Of a stretch of 64,000 nucleotides of DNA, positions 1-7,842 are shown in pieces. The position numbers and the translations under genes were made by a program. The stretch is taken from positions 62,001 through 126,000 of the forward strand of contig DASSKK010000063.1 of the NCBI GenBank assembly GCA_035690495.1, in the 5' to 3' direction. The stretch comes from DASSKK01 sp035690495. GTDB taxonomy: Bacteria > Actinomycetota > Actinomycetes > Propionibacteriales > Nocardioidaceae. The notes beneath the pieces are model-generated. The model searched no databases. It saw nothing but the letters and a program-made list of their open reading frames with translations, and was not told the DNA's origin. Numbering within the stretch: the first letter of the stretch is position 1; every line of letters starts with the position of its first letter.

Positions 1-44
1 TGCACCTGCCGGCGTAGCCTCACAACCGAAGGAGAACTGAGCAG

Positions 45-569
45 ATGTGGACAACGACAGACTCCCCGGTCGGGGAGCTACGCATCGTGGAGCAGCAGGG
101 TTCGGTCGTCGCGGTCGACTTCGTCGGCCCGATGCCCGCTGAAGGACCGCGCACCTCGTCGATGGTGGTGGCCGCTGCTCGTGCCGACGGCCGCCCGCTC
201 GGCGACCGCGACGAATCGGTACCGGTGCTGCGCGAGGCTGTGGGGCAGCTGACGGCGTACTTCGCGCGAGACCTCAAGGAGTTCGACCTGCCCCTGGACC
301 CGCACGGCACCGACTTCCAGCGCCGGGTCTGGGACCAGCTGCGCCGCATCGACTACGGCCAGACCGCGTCGTACGGCGAGATCGCCGCCCGGCTCGGGAT
401 GACCGGGCACGCCGCGCGCGCCGTGGGACTGGCCAACGGCCGCAATCCGATCCCGGTGATCATCCCGTGTCACCGGGTGGTCGGCTCGGACGGCAGCCTG
501 ACCGGCTACGGCGGCGGGATCGAGCGCAAGCAGCTGCTGCTGGACCTGGAGATCGACGCGCTGTTCTGA
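45..569 (+). CDS. ogt: methylated-DNA--protein-cysteine methyltransferase
   Basis: Suicide DNA repair protein that transfers the alkyl group from O6-alkylguanine in DNA to its own cysteine. The protein is 174 residues, normal for the Ogt/MGMT family. The active-site motif IPCHRV is at residues 140-145 with acceptor Cys142, and the helix-turn-helix DNA-binding segment lies just before it (about 105-135). The ATG follows an AAGGAGAA ribosome site. A few codons ending in TAG at 15-17 may be the tail of an upstream gene cut by the window edge, too short to identify. The 3' end nearly touches the convergent IclR-type gene, with five bases between and no visible terminator. Confidence 0.93.
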   Translation: MWTTTDSPVGELRIVEQQGSVVAVDFVGPMPAEGPRTSSMVVAAARADGRPLGDRDESVPVLREAVGQLTAYFARDLKEFDLPLDPHGTDFQRRVWDQLRRIDYGQTASYGEIAARLGMTGHAARAVGLANGRNPIPVIIPCHRVVGSDGSLTGYGGGIERKQLLLDLEIDALF

Positions 570-574
570 GGCAG

Positions 575-1300
575 TCACTCGGCCGCGGCGCGGCGGAGCG
601 ACTCGGAGAGCCGGTCCGCGGCGGCGAGAACTGCCGGGGCGTGCATCCGACCAGGTTGACGGGACAGCCTCTCGAGGGGACCGGAGACGGAGACGGCAGC
701 GAGCACCTTGCCGGAGGGGGAGCGCACCGGAGCAGAGACCGACGCGACGCCCTGCTCGCGTTCACCGACCGACTGCGACCAGCCCCGGCGCCGGATCCCC
801 GACAGCGCGGTCGCCGAGAAGGCCGCGTTCTGCAGGCCACGGTGCATCCGCTCCGGATCCTCCCAGGCGAGCAGGATCTGGGCCGCGGAACCGGCGCGCA
901 TGGTCAGCTGTGAGCCGACGGGAATGGTGTCGCGCAGCCCGGACGGCCGCTCCGCGGCCGCGACGCACACACGGGTCTCGCCGTGCCGACGCCACAGCTG
1001 GGCGGACTCTCCGGTGATGTCGCGCAGCCGGGCCAGCACCGGCCCCGCCGCCGCCAGCAGCCGGTCCTCACCGGCCGCCGCGGACAACTCCGTCAGCCGG
1101 GGACCCAGCACGAACCTGCCCTGCAGGTCGCGGGCCACGAGGCGATGGTGCTCGAGCGCGACGGCGAGACGGTGCACGGTCGGACGCGCCAGACCGGTCC
1201 CGGCGACCAGCCCCGCCAGCGTCGCGGGGCCGGACTCGAGAGCCGACAGCACCAGGGCGGCTTTGTCGAGCACGCCGACTCCGCTACTGTTGTCCATCAT
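575..1300 (-). CDS. ndgR: IclR-family transcriptional regulator, NdgR type
   Basis: A 241-residue IclR-family regulator: N-terminal winged helix-turn-helix (about residues 8-65, with ARPTVHRL in the recognition helix) and a C-terminal effector-binding domain. In actinobacteria the IclR protein divergent from leuCD is NdgR/LtbR, which controls leucine and other amino-acid genes. The assignment rests on this position plus the family. The gene begins with two consecutive ATG codons. The upstream promoter would start the transcript at about the second ATG (1297), so translation may be leaderless from there. Confidence 0.88.
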   Translation of the reverse strand: MMDNSSGVGVLDKAALVLSALESGPATLAGLVAGTGLARPTVHRLAVALEHHRLVARDLQGRFVLGPRLTELSAAAGEDRLLAAAGPVLARLRDITGESAQLWRRHGETRVCVAAAERPSGLRDTIPVGSQLTMRAGSAAQILLAWEDPERMHRGLQNAAFSATALSGIRRRGWSQSVGEREQGVASVSAPVRSPSGKVLAAVSVSGPLERLSRQPGRMHAPAVLAAADRLSESLRRAAAE

Positions 1301-1332
1301 TTGATAATGCCGTCTCGCATTTTGGAATGCAA
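1301..1332 (-). promoter_or_regulatory. ndgR promoter and candidate IclR operator in the ndgR-leuC intergenic region
   Basis: Read on the minus strand, a -35 TTGCAT (1332-1327) and a -10 CATTAT (1309-1304) are 17 bases apart. The predicted start falls about 7 bases on, at the second ATG of ndgR. Two inverted repeats overlap it: GCATT-n4-AATGC at 1317-1330, and ATCA-n2-TGAT at about 1297-1306 over the start codon. Such AT-rich palindromes are plausible sites for autoregulation and for control of leuCD on the other side. Confidence 0.5.
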
Positions 1333-1386
1333 GCGGGGAGGCGGCGCACGACGCCGACGTGCACGACGCAGGGAAAGGAGCCGGTG

Positions 1387-2832
1387 ATGGGGACGACGCT
1401 CGCGGAGAAGGTCTGGGACGCCCACGTGGTGCGGAGCCGATCAGGCGAGCCCGACCTGCTCTACGTCGACCTGCACCTGGTCCACGAAGTCACCTCGCCG
1501 CAGGCGTTCGAGGGACTGCGCCAGGCCGGCCGTCGGGTACGCCGTCCTGACCTGACCCTGGCGACCGAGGATCACAACGTGCCGACTCTCGACGTCGACA
1601 AGCCGATCGCCGACCCGGTGTCGCGCACCCAGGTGGAGACGATGCGCGCGAACGCCCGGGAGTTCGGCATCCGGTTGCACTCGCTCGGTGACGTCGAGCA
1701 GGGGATCGTGCACGTCGTGGGCCCGCAGCTCGGTCTGACCCAGCCGGGCATGACGATCGTCTGCGGCGACTCGCACACGTCGACCCACGGTGCGTTCGGT
1801 GCGCTCGCGTTCGGCATCGGCACCAGCGAGGTCGAGCACGTGCTGGCCACCCAGACCCTTCCCCAGGCACGCCCCAAGACGATGGCGGTCACCGTGAACG
1901 GGTCCCTGCCCGAGGGCGTGACGGCCAAGGACCTGGTGCTCACGCTGATCGCGCACACCGGCACCGGCGGAGGTCAGGGGTACGTCGTGGAGTACCGCGG
2001 CCCAGCCGTCGAGGAGCTCTCGATGGAGGCCCGGATGACGCTGTGCAACATGTCGATCGAGTGGGGAGCCAAGGCCGGCCTGGTGGCGCCGGACCAGACC
2101 ACGTTCGACTACATCGAGGGCCGATCCGCCGCGCCGAGCGGCGCCGACTGGGACACCGCCCTCGCCTACTGGAAGACCCTCGTCAGCGACTCCGACGCGC
2201 GTTTCGACAAGGAGATCGTGCTGGATGCCTCGCAGATGACTCCGTTCGTCACGTGGGGGACCAACCCGGGGCAGGGCGTCCCGCTCGGGGCGAGCGTGCC
2301 CGCCCCCGAGGACTTCACCGACGAGGGCGACCAGATCGCGGCGCGCAAGGCCCTGGACTACATGGACCTGGCTCCGGGGACACCGATGCGCGAGATTCGC
2401 GTCGACACGGTGTTCGTGGGCTCGTGCACCAACGGCAGGATCGAGGATCTGCGCGCCGCAGCCGAGGTGGTTCGTGGGCGCACGGTCGCCGAGGGAACGA
2501 GACTGCTCGTCGTACCCGGGTCCACGCGTGTCCGCCTGCAGGCCGAGGACGAAGGCCTGGACGTGGTGTTCAAGGACGCCGGCGGGGAGTGGCGCGGTGC
2601 GGGCTGCTCGATGTGCCTGGGCATGAACCCCGACCAGCTGCAGCCCGGAGAGCGCAGCGCGTCCACCTCCAACCGGAACTTCGAGGGTCGGCAAGGCAGA
2701 GGTGGGCGCACCCACCTGGTTTCCCCGCTCGTCGCAGCGGCGACCGCGATCACCGGCCACCTCGCCGCGCCGAGCGACCTGCCACGGCTCGCCGGACCGG
2801 CGGGCGAGCCCCACGAGGCGACGGAGGACTGA
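1387..2832 (+). CDS. leuC: 3-isopropylmalate dehydratase large subunit
   Basis: Large subunit of isopropylmalate isomerase, which converts 2- to 3-isopropylmalate in leucine biosynthesis and works as a heterodimer with LeuD. The protein is 481 residues, usual for the family. The three 4Fe-4S cluster ligands are visible: Cys347 in VGSCTNGR and Cys407/Cys410 in GCSMCLGMN. The ATG at 1387 follows AAAGGAG at a good distance. An upstream in-frame start at 1327 lies inside the regulatory region and was not chosen. leuD follows one base after the stop, so the two are co-transcribed. Confidence 0.97.
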   Translation: MGTTLAEKVWDAHVVRSRSGEPDLLYVDLHLVHEVTSPQAFEGLRQAGRRVRRPDLTLATEDHNVPTLDVDKPIADPVSRTQVETMRANAREFGIRLHSLGDVEQGIVHVVGPQLGLTQPGMTIVCGDSHTSTHGAFGALAFGIGTSEVEHVLATQTLPQARPKTMAVTVNGSLPEGVTAKDLVLTLIAHTGTGGGQGYVVEYRGPAVEELSMEARMTLCNMSIEWGAKAGLVAPDQTTFDYIEGRSAAPSGADWDTALAYWKTLVSDSDARFDKEIVLDASQMTPFVTWGTNPGQGVPLGASVPAPEDFTDEGDQIAARKALDYMDLAPGTPMREIRVDTVFVGSCTNGRIEDLRAAAEVVRGRTVAEGTRLLVVPGSTRVRLQAEDEGLDVVFKDAGGEWRGAGCSMCLGMNPDQLQPGERSASTSNRNFEGRQGRGGRTHLVSPLVAAATAITGHLAAPSDLPRLAGPAGEPHEATED

Positions 2833-2833
2833 C

Positions 2834-3421
2834 ATGCAGAAGTTCACCAGGCACACGGGGACCGCGCTGCCGCTGCGTCGCAGCAACGTGGACACCGACC
2901 AGATCATCCCGGCCGTCTACCTCAAGAGGGTCACCCGCACCGGCTTCGAGGACGGTCTCTTCCAGGCCTGGCGTCAAGATCCCGACTTCGTGCTGAACAA
3001 GCCGGAGTACGCCGAGGCGACCGTGCTGGTGGCGGGTCCCGACTTCGGCACCGGCTCGTCGCGTGAGCACGCCGTATGGGCGCTGATGGACTACGGCTTC
3101 AAGGCTGTGATCTCCAGCCGTTTCGGCGACATCTTCCGCGGGAACTCCGGGAAGGCCGGCCTGCTCGCCGCGCAGGTCGACCAGGACGTCGTCGAAGCGC
3201 TGTGGCGAACCGCCGAGTCGGAGCCGGCCACCGAGCTGAGGATCGACCTTGACACGCGCGAGCTTCGGTGCGGAGACCTCACTGCCTCCTTCAGCGTCGA
3301 CGACTACACCCGTTGGCGACTGCTGGAGGGACTCGACGACGTCGACATCACGCTTTCGCACGAGGACGACATCGTCGACTTCGAGTCGGGCAGACCGGAC
3401 TGGAAACCCGTCACCAGCTGA
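2834..3421 (+). CDS. leuD: 3-isopropylmalate dehydratase small subunit
   Basis: Small (swivel-domain) subunit of isopropylmalate isomerase, 195 residues. The N-terminus MQKFTRHTG and the motif NVDTDQIIPA are typical, and GPDFGTGSSREHAVWAL is the substrate-binding loop of the family. It starts one base after leuC, within an ACGGAGG context that serves as its ribosome site, so it is translationally coupled. An upstream in-frame extension into leuC is not credible. The 144-bp gap that follows carries the hup promoter. Confidence 0.97.
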   Translation: MQKFTRHTGTALPLRRSNVDTDQIIPAVYLKRVTRTGFEDGLFQAWRQDPDFVLNKPEYAEATVLVAGPDFGTGSSREHAVWALMDYGFKAVISSRFGDIFRGNSGKAGLLAAQVDQDVVEALWRTAESEPATELRIDLDTRELRCGDLTASFSVDDYTRWRLLEGLDDVDITLSHEDDIVDFESGRPDWKPVTS

Positions 3422-3482
3422 CGGCTCTCGCTGCCACGACAGCTCAATACCCCAAAGAAACAAGGCAAACAGCGTGTGATGA

Positions 3483-3511
3483 TTGTGGGCGAGGACAGAA
3501 TTCCCTAGCGT
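3483..3511 (+). promoter_or_regulatory. probable hup promoter
   Basis: TTGTGG (3483-3488) and TAGCGT (3506-3511) are separated by 17 bases. This is a good primary-sigma promoter for a high-GC actinobacterium and lies 55 bases upstream of the HU start codon. Seen by eye only. Confidence 0.5.
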
Positions 3512-3565
3512 TCAACGCATACGTCGAGCACGCGGCTCGACCCCAGGTTCACGGAAGGGAAGCAA

Positions 3566-4042
3566 GTGAACAAGAGTCAGTTGATCGACACGCTCGCAGG
3601 GCGCTTCGACGGCAACCGCAAGGCCGCCCAGCATGCGCTCGAGTCGGTGCTCGACACGATCACCCGCGAGGTCTCCAGAGGTGAGAAGGTCGCCATCACC
3701 GGCTTCGGTTCGTTCGAGAAGCGGGTGCGCGACGCCCGTTGGGTGCGCAACCCGCGCACCGGGGAACGCATCAAGGCCAAGAAGACCGCTGTTCCGAAGT
3801 TCAGTGCGGGAGCCGACCTCAAGGCGGTCGTGTCCGGCGCGAAGAAGCTGCCGAAGCTGACGCTGTCGGCCGCATCCGGAGGCCGCGGCGGACTGGCCAA
3901 GAAGGCACCGGCACAGAAGGCCGCCGCCAAGAAGTCGACGGCCAAGAAGAGCACGGCCAAGAAGGCGCCCGCCAAGAAGTCGACCGCCAAGAAGTCGACG
4001 GCGAAGAAGAGCACGGCCAAGAGGGCAGCCAAGAAGTCCTGA
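3566..4042 (+). CDS. hup: HU-family nucleoid protein with Lys-rich C-terminal tail
   Basis: Histone-like DNA-binding protein that bends and compacts the nucleoid. Residues 1-90 are a canonical HU domain (start MNKSQLID, GFGSFEKR, arm region with RNPRTGE). Residues 91 to 158 form a basic, Ala/Lys/Ser/Thr repeat tail built of AKKST/AKKAP units, like the H1-like tail of mycobacterial HupB and Streptomyces HupS. The tail DNA (about 3895-4035) is correspondingly repetitive. GTG start after GGAAGGGAAGC. The position after leuCD is conserved in actinobacteria. The tail probably binds DNA non-specifically and may be acetylated (inference). Confidence 0.95.
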   Translation: MNKSQLIDTLAGRFDGNRKAAQHALESVLDTITREVSRGEKVAITGFGSFEKRVRDARWVRNPRTGERIKAKKTAVPKFSAGADLKAVVSGAKKLPKLTLSAASGGRGGLAKKAPAQKAAAKKSTAKKSTAKKAPAKKSTAKKSTAKKSTAKRAAKKS

Positions 4043-4054
4043 CCCGTTTGTCCA

Positions 4055-4087
4055 GACGGCTCCCGGCACGCGGTGCCGGGAGCCGTC
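4055..4087. terminator. hairpin terminator between hup and cofC
   Basis: A perfect 14-bp stem (4055-4068 pairing with 4074-4087) with a 5-base loop sits between the convergent hup and cofC genes, 12 bases after the hup stop. No strong U-tract follows on the plus strand. It may work in both directions. Confidence 0.75.
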
Positions 4088-4091
4088 CGCT

Positions 4092-4757
4092 TCAACGGGT
4101 GGGGGAGGGCAGCAGGTGGGGGAGCAGGGTGGAGACCACGTGGGCGGTGCGGGGCCCGACGCCGAGGGCGAGGGCGTCCGCGAGATCGGCCGGGGTGTCC
4201 ACGTCGCGGCGCAGCGTGGCCGCCGGAACGTCGATCTCGTACGCGTCCACCTGGTCGTGGGCAGCCCGCGACCCGTTGCCGAACAACGGACGGAAAGTGG
4301 TGACGTCCTCGGCCGCCACCATGGTGGTGCCCACCCCTTCCGCGTCGGCGACAAAGGACAGTCCCCGGCCGGCGGCTCGGTCCAGCGCACCCTCCAGATC
4401 CTCCACGCGCAGGGCAGGCAGGTCCGCGCACAGCGCCACCGGGGAGACGTCGGCGCCTGACCTGCGGCCGAGCTCCAGTGCGGCCTGCACCAGCGCACCG
4501 TTCAGGTCCTCGGAGACCCCGTCCGGGATCACGTCCGCACCCAGCTGGCTCAACGTGCGCGCCAACGTGTGGTCGTCGGTCACCGCGAGCACGCACCGCA
4601 CTCCCCGGGCCCGCAGCGCCGCGTCGACCGTGTCTGCGGCGAACGCTGCCGCAAGGCGGGCGCGTGCGTTCTCGCCGAGGCCGGCCAGCCGGGACTTCGC
4701 GCCCGCCGGCGGCTTCACCGGAACGATCACGCCGTACCTGCCAACGGAAACTGTCAT
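4092..4757 (-). CDS. cofC: 2-phospho-L-lactate/phosphoenolpyruvate guanylyltransferase
   Basis: Nucleotidyltransferase of coenzyme F420 biosynthesis that activates 2-phospholactate or phosphoenolpyruvate with GTP before CofD. The protein is 221 residues. The N-terminus has VIVPVKPPAGAKSRL, the GTP-binding loop of CofC, and the core has VALCADLPAL and DVDTPADL of the GT-A-type fold. The ATG at 4757 precedes the conserved VGRYGVIVPVK. Longer in-frame starts would run back through plsC and were rejected. Convergent with hup. Its presence shows that the organism makes F420. Confidence 0.9.
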   Translation of the reverse strand: MTVSVGRYGVIVPVKPPAGAKSRLAGLGENARARLAAAFAADTVDAALRARGVRCVLAVTDDHTLARTLSQLGADVIPDGVSEDLNGALVQAALELGRRSGADVSPVALCADLPALRVEDLEGALDRAAGRGLSFVADAEGVGTTMVAAEDVTTFRPLFGNGSRAAHDQVDAYEIDVPAATLRRDVDTPADLADALALGVGPRTAHVVSTLLPHLLPSPTR

Positions 4758-4886
4758 CGCCCCGATCCTGCCAGGCCGCCGGTGGCAGCCGTACTCGACT
4801 GCTGCGTCGCAGCGCCGGTCGCCTGACCTGGGTAAGGTCGGCTCGTCGGGTCGTGCGGCCCGCGGACTCGACTCGAGGAGGCGGAG

Positions 4887-5651
4887 GTGGCGTACCCCCG
4901 CAGGATCCGGGAGCGGCCGGGATGGGCCTACCGGCTGTGCATCGTCGTGCTCGAACCCGTGCTGCGCGTGCTGACCCGCCGGCGCTGGATCGACGGGGAG
5001 AAGATCCCCGCTGAAGGCGGCTGCGTGCTGGCGGCCAACCACATCAGCCATCTCGACCCGGTCACCTTCGCGCACTATGCCTACGGATACGGCCGCATGG
5101 TGCGGTTCCTGGCCAAGGCCGAGGTGTTCGCGATCCCCGTGATCGGGCCGGTGGTGCGCAGCAGCGGACAGATCCCGGTCACCCGTCAGAGCACGGACGC
5201 CTCGCACGCGTTCCAGGCGGCGGTGCGTGCCGTCGAGGAGGGGGAGTGCGTGGTGGTCTACCCCGAGGGCACGATCACCCGCGATCCCGACCTGTGGCCG
5301 ATGACGGGAAAGACCGGCGCCGCGAGGATCGCACTGTCCTCCGGAGTGCCGGTGATCCCCGTCGCGCAGTGGGGCGCGCACCGCATCCTCGCGCCGTACA
5401 CCAAGACGCCCAAGCTGTTCCCCCGCAAGCGGATAGAGATGAAGGCCGGCGATCCGGTCGACCTCGACGACCTGCGCGGGCAGAAGATGACACCGGCCGT
5501 GCTGCGAGAGGCGACCAACCGGATCATGGACGCGATCACCGCCGAGCTTGCAGAGGTGCGCGGCCAGCAGGCGCCGCCTGTGCGCTTCGACCCCCGTGCC
5601 GCCGGAGTGCGACAGATCGGCAACCCCCACGCCCGCCGGGGCCGGAGGTGA
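4887..5651 (+). CDS. plsC: 1-acyl-sn-glycerol-3-phosphate acyltransferase
   Basis: Membrane-associated acyltransferase that converts lysophosphatidate to phosphatidate. The protein is 254 residues. The catalytic HX4D motif is HISHLD at residues 52-57 and the substrate motif PEGT is at 126-129. GTG start after GGAGGCGGAG. The last four bases overlap gpsA (GTGA), so glycerol-3-phosphate supply and its acylation are translated together. The pair cofC/plsC-gpsA is conserved in this order in actinobacteria. Confidence 0.93.
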   Translation: MAYPRRIRERPGWAYRLCIVVLEPVLRVLTRRRWIDGEKIPAEGGCVLAANHISHLDPVTFAHYAYGYGRMVRFLAKAEVFAIPVIGPVVRSSGQIPVTRQSTDASHAFQAAVRAVEEGECVVVYPEGTITRDPDLWPMTGKTGAARIALSSGVPVIPVAQWGAHRILAPYTKTPKLFPRKRIEMKAGDPVDLDDLRGQKMTPAVLREATNRIMDAITAELAEVRGQQAPPVRFDPRAAGVRQIGNPHARRGRR

Positions 5652-6649
5652 GCCGGGTCGCGGTCTTCGGCGCCGGGAACTGGGGTACGGCGTTCTCGCT
5701 GGTGCTCTGCGACGCAGGGCACGATGTGTCGATCTGGGCACGTCGCGAAGAGGTGTGCGCGCAGATCAACGAGAAGAAGGAGAACACCGAGTACCTGCCC
5801 GGCATCGAGCTTCCCGACGGGCTGTTCGCCACGCACGACCCGGAGCGGGCCGCTCACGGCGCCGAGTTCGTGGTGCTCGGGGTGCCGTCCCAGACGCTGC
5901 GCGAGAACCTTGCCGACTGGTCGGGCGTGTTCTCCCGGGACGCGATCCTCGTGTCACTGATGAAGGGCGTGGAGCTGAACACGCTGCTGCGGATGAGCGA
6001 GGTGATCGCCGAGGTCACCGGGGCGGATCCGGGCCGCATCGGCGTGGTCAGCGGGCCGAACCTCGCCAAGGAGATCGCCCGCAGGGAGCCGTCGGCGAGC
6101 GTCGTGGCATCTGCCGACGAGGACGTCGCCAAGCGTCTGCGCGGGCTGTGCCACTCGACGTCGTTCCGTCCCTACTCCTCGGTCGACGTGATCGGCTGCG
6201 AGCTCGGCGGTGCCTACAAGAACGTGATCGCGCTCAGCGTAGGGATGGCGATCGGCCTCGGGTTCGGAGACAACACCACCGCCTCGGTGATCACACGCGG
6301 CCTCGCCGAGATCGCCAGGCTCTCGACCAACCTCGGCGCCGATCCGATGACGCTGATGGGCCTGGCCGGGCTGGGCGACCTGGTCGCGACCTGCTCGTCG
6401 CCGTTGTCACGCAACCGGGCGTTCGGGGAGAAGCTCGGGGAAGGGATGACAGCGGGGGAGATCGCCGCCAGCACGCGGGAGGTCGCCGAGGGTGTCAAGT
6501 CGTGCTCGTCGCTGCTGGACCTCGCCAACCGCGCCGGCGTGGACGCGCCGATCGTCGAGCACGTGCACTCGGTCGTGGAGGGCGAGATGAGCGCCGCGGA
6601 CATGCTGGCCAGCCTGGTCACCCGCGAGACCAAGCACGAACGCGACTAG
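5648..6649 (+). CDS. gpsA: NAD(P)-dependent glycerol-3-phosphate dehydrogenase
   Basis: Reduces dihydroxyacetone phosphate to sn-glycerol 3-phosphate for phospholipid synthesis. The protein is 333 residues. The Rossmann loop GAGNWGTA is close to the N-terminus. GPNLAKEI and the catalytic-Lys segment GGAYKNVIAL are in place, followed by GLAGLGDLVATC. The GTG start overlaps the plsC stop by four bases. A longer in-frame reading upstream is antisense-free but falls within plsC and is not supported. The stop is six bases from the convergent PLP-enzyme gene, with no terminator visible. Confidence 0.96.
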   Translation: MSRVAVFGAGNWGTAFSLVLCDAGHDVSIWARREEVCAQINEKKENTEYLPGIELPDGLFATHDPERAAHGAEFVVLGVPSQTLRENLADWSGVFSRDAILVSLMKGVELNTLLRMSEVIAEVTGADPGRIGVVSGPNLAKEIARREPSASVVASADEDVAKRLRGLCHSTSFRPYSSVDVIGCELGGAYKNVIALSVGMAIGLGFGDNTTASVITRGLAEIARLSTNLGADPMTLMGLAGLGDLVATCSSPLSRNRAFGEKLGEGMTAGEIAASTREVAEGVKSCSSLLDLANRAGVDAPIVEHVHSVVEGEMSAADMLASLVTRETKHERD

Positions 6650-6655
6650 TGCGAC

Positions 6656-7789
6656 TCAGTGGGCGTTCTGCGGTGACGAGGGCTCGGCACGCGGGTCGAT
6701 CGCAGACGAGTCGAGGCTGAGGGCGAGATCGTCCCAGAGGTCCTCGACGTCCTCGATGCCCACCGACATCCGCACCAGGCCGTCGGGGATCGTCGCCGGC
6801 TCCGACTTCCACCGACGGCGCCGCTCGAAGGTCGACTCGACGCCACCGAGGCTCGTCGCGTTCACCCACAGCGTGGTCGAGGCGGTGAGCCGGTCGGCCG
6901 CCGCGGCGCCTCCCGCGAGCACGATCGCGACGATCGCGCCGAAGCCGGGATAGCGCACCTCGGCGATCTCGGTTCGGCCCTGCAGCCGGCCCACCAGCTC
7001 GCGTGCGTTGGACTGGGCCCGCTCCAGCCGGACATGCAGGGTGCGCAGCCCCCGCAGCGCCAGCCACGTCTCGAACGTGCCAGGGACCGCGCCGAGCATG
7101 TCCCGCCGCTTCTTGAGTACGTCGAAAAGCTGCGGGTCCGCGGTGCACACCGCACCGAGCAGCACGTCACTGTGCCCGGCGACGAACTTCGTGGCCGAGT
7201 GCACCACGATGTCCGCGCCGAGCGACAGCGGTCGTTGCAGCAGGGGGGTGGCGAACGTGTTGTCCACCACCAGCGTGGCGCCCGCCTGGTGCACAGCAGG
7301 CGCGATGGCGCTGATGTCGGCCACCTCGAGCGCCGGGTTGGTCGGCGACTCCAGCCACACCAGCGCGGCGTCCGCGCAGGCGGCGATGACCGCGTCGGTG
7401 TCCTCCACGTCGACCAGCACACACCGGATCCGGCTCCGGGCCTCGAGATCTGCCAGCTGGTGCAGGCTGCCGTTGTAGGCGTGGCGCGGCGCCACCACGG
7501 TCGCGCCCGTGCCGACCAGGTCCAGAATCGTGGCTACGGCGGCCAGGCCGGAGCCGAACGCCAGGCACCGCCCTCCCTCGAGATCGCCGAGGGCGGCCTC
7601 GAACGCCGACCAGGTCGGGTTTCCGTAGCGGCCGTACTCGACCTCGCCACCGGCGACGTACGTCGAGGCCATCGTGACCGGGGTGTTGAGCGGGTTGTCG
7701 GGCTCGTGCGGCGGCCGCCCAGCGGTCACGGCGACGGTGGCCGGACGGAAGCCGGGCGCCGGGTTCTCGGGTACTGACACGACGCTCAC
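6656..7789 (-). CDS. trans-sulfuration PLP enzyme (cystathionine gamma-lyase/synthase family)
   Basis: Cys/Met-metabolism PLP-dependent enzyme, 377 residues, fold type I. The PLP lysine is Lys201 in HSATKFVAGHSD. The phosphate-binding residues (YGRYGNPTW near 52-60, FGSGLAA near 78-84) and the PLP aspartate in VVDNTFATP (about 175) are conserved. It could be cystathionine gamma-synthase or gamma-lyase, since sequence by eye does not separate them. The start is 53 bases from the divergent ddl start, so the two may share a regulatory region. The convergent 3' neighbour is gpsA. Confidence 0.88.
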   Translation of the reverse strand: MSVVSVPENPAPGFRPATVAVTAGRPPHEPDNPLNTPVTMASTYVAGGEVEYGRYGNPTWSAFEAALGDLEGGRCLAFGSGLAAVATILDLVGTGATVVAPRHAYNGSLHQLADLEARSRIRCVLVDVEDTDAVIAACADAALVWLESPTNPALEVADISAIAPAVHQAGATLVVDNTFATPLLQRPLSLGADIVVHSATKFVAGHSDVLLGAVCTADPQLFDVLKKRRDMLGAVPGTFETWLALRGLRTLHVRLERAQSNARELVGRLQGRTEIAEVRYPGFGAIVAIVLAGGAAAADRLTASTTLWVNATSLGGVESTFERRRRWKSEPATIPDGLVRMSVGIEDVEDLWDDLALSLDSSAIDPRAEPSSPQNAH

Positions 7790-7842
7790 ACTACGAGGCG
7801 GTGCGCCTCGCCGGCAGGTGCGGGCCGGTAGGGTCGGCGAGC

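Noticed and set aside
1..44. A gene fragment at the window start ending at 17
   Set aside because: Only four codons before a TAG are available, too few to tell a real gene end from chance.
3895..4035. Repetitive DNA that might suggest a CRISPR or tandem-repeat array
   Set aside because: The repetition comes from Ala-Lys-Lys-Ser-Thr codons in the HU tail; there are no regular spacers.
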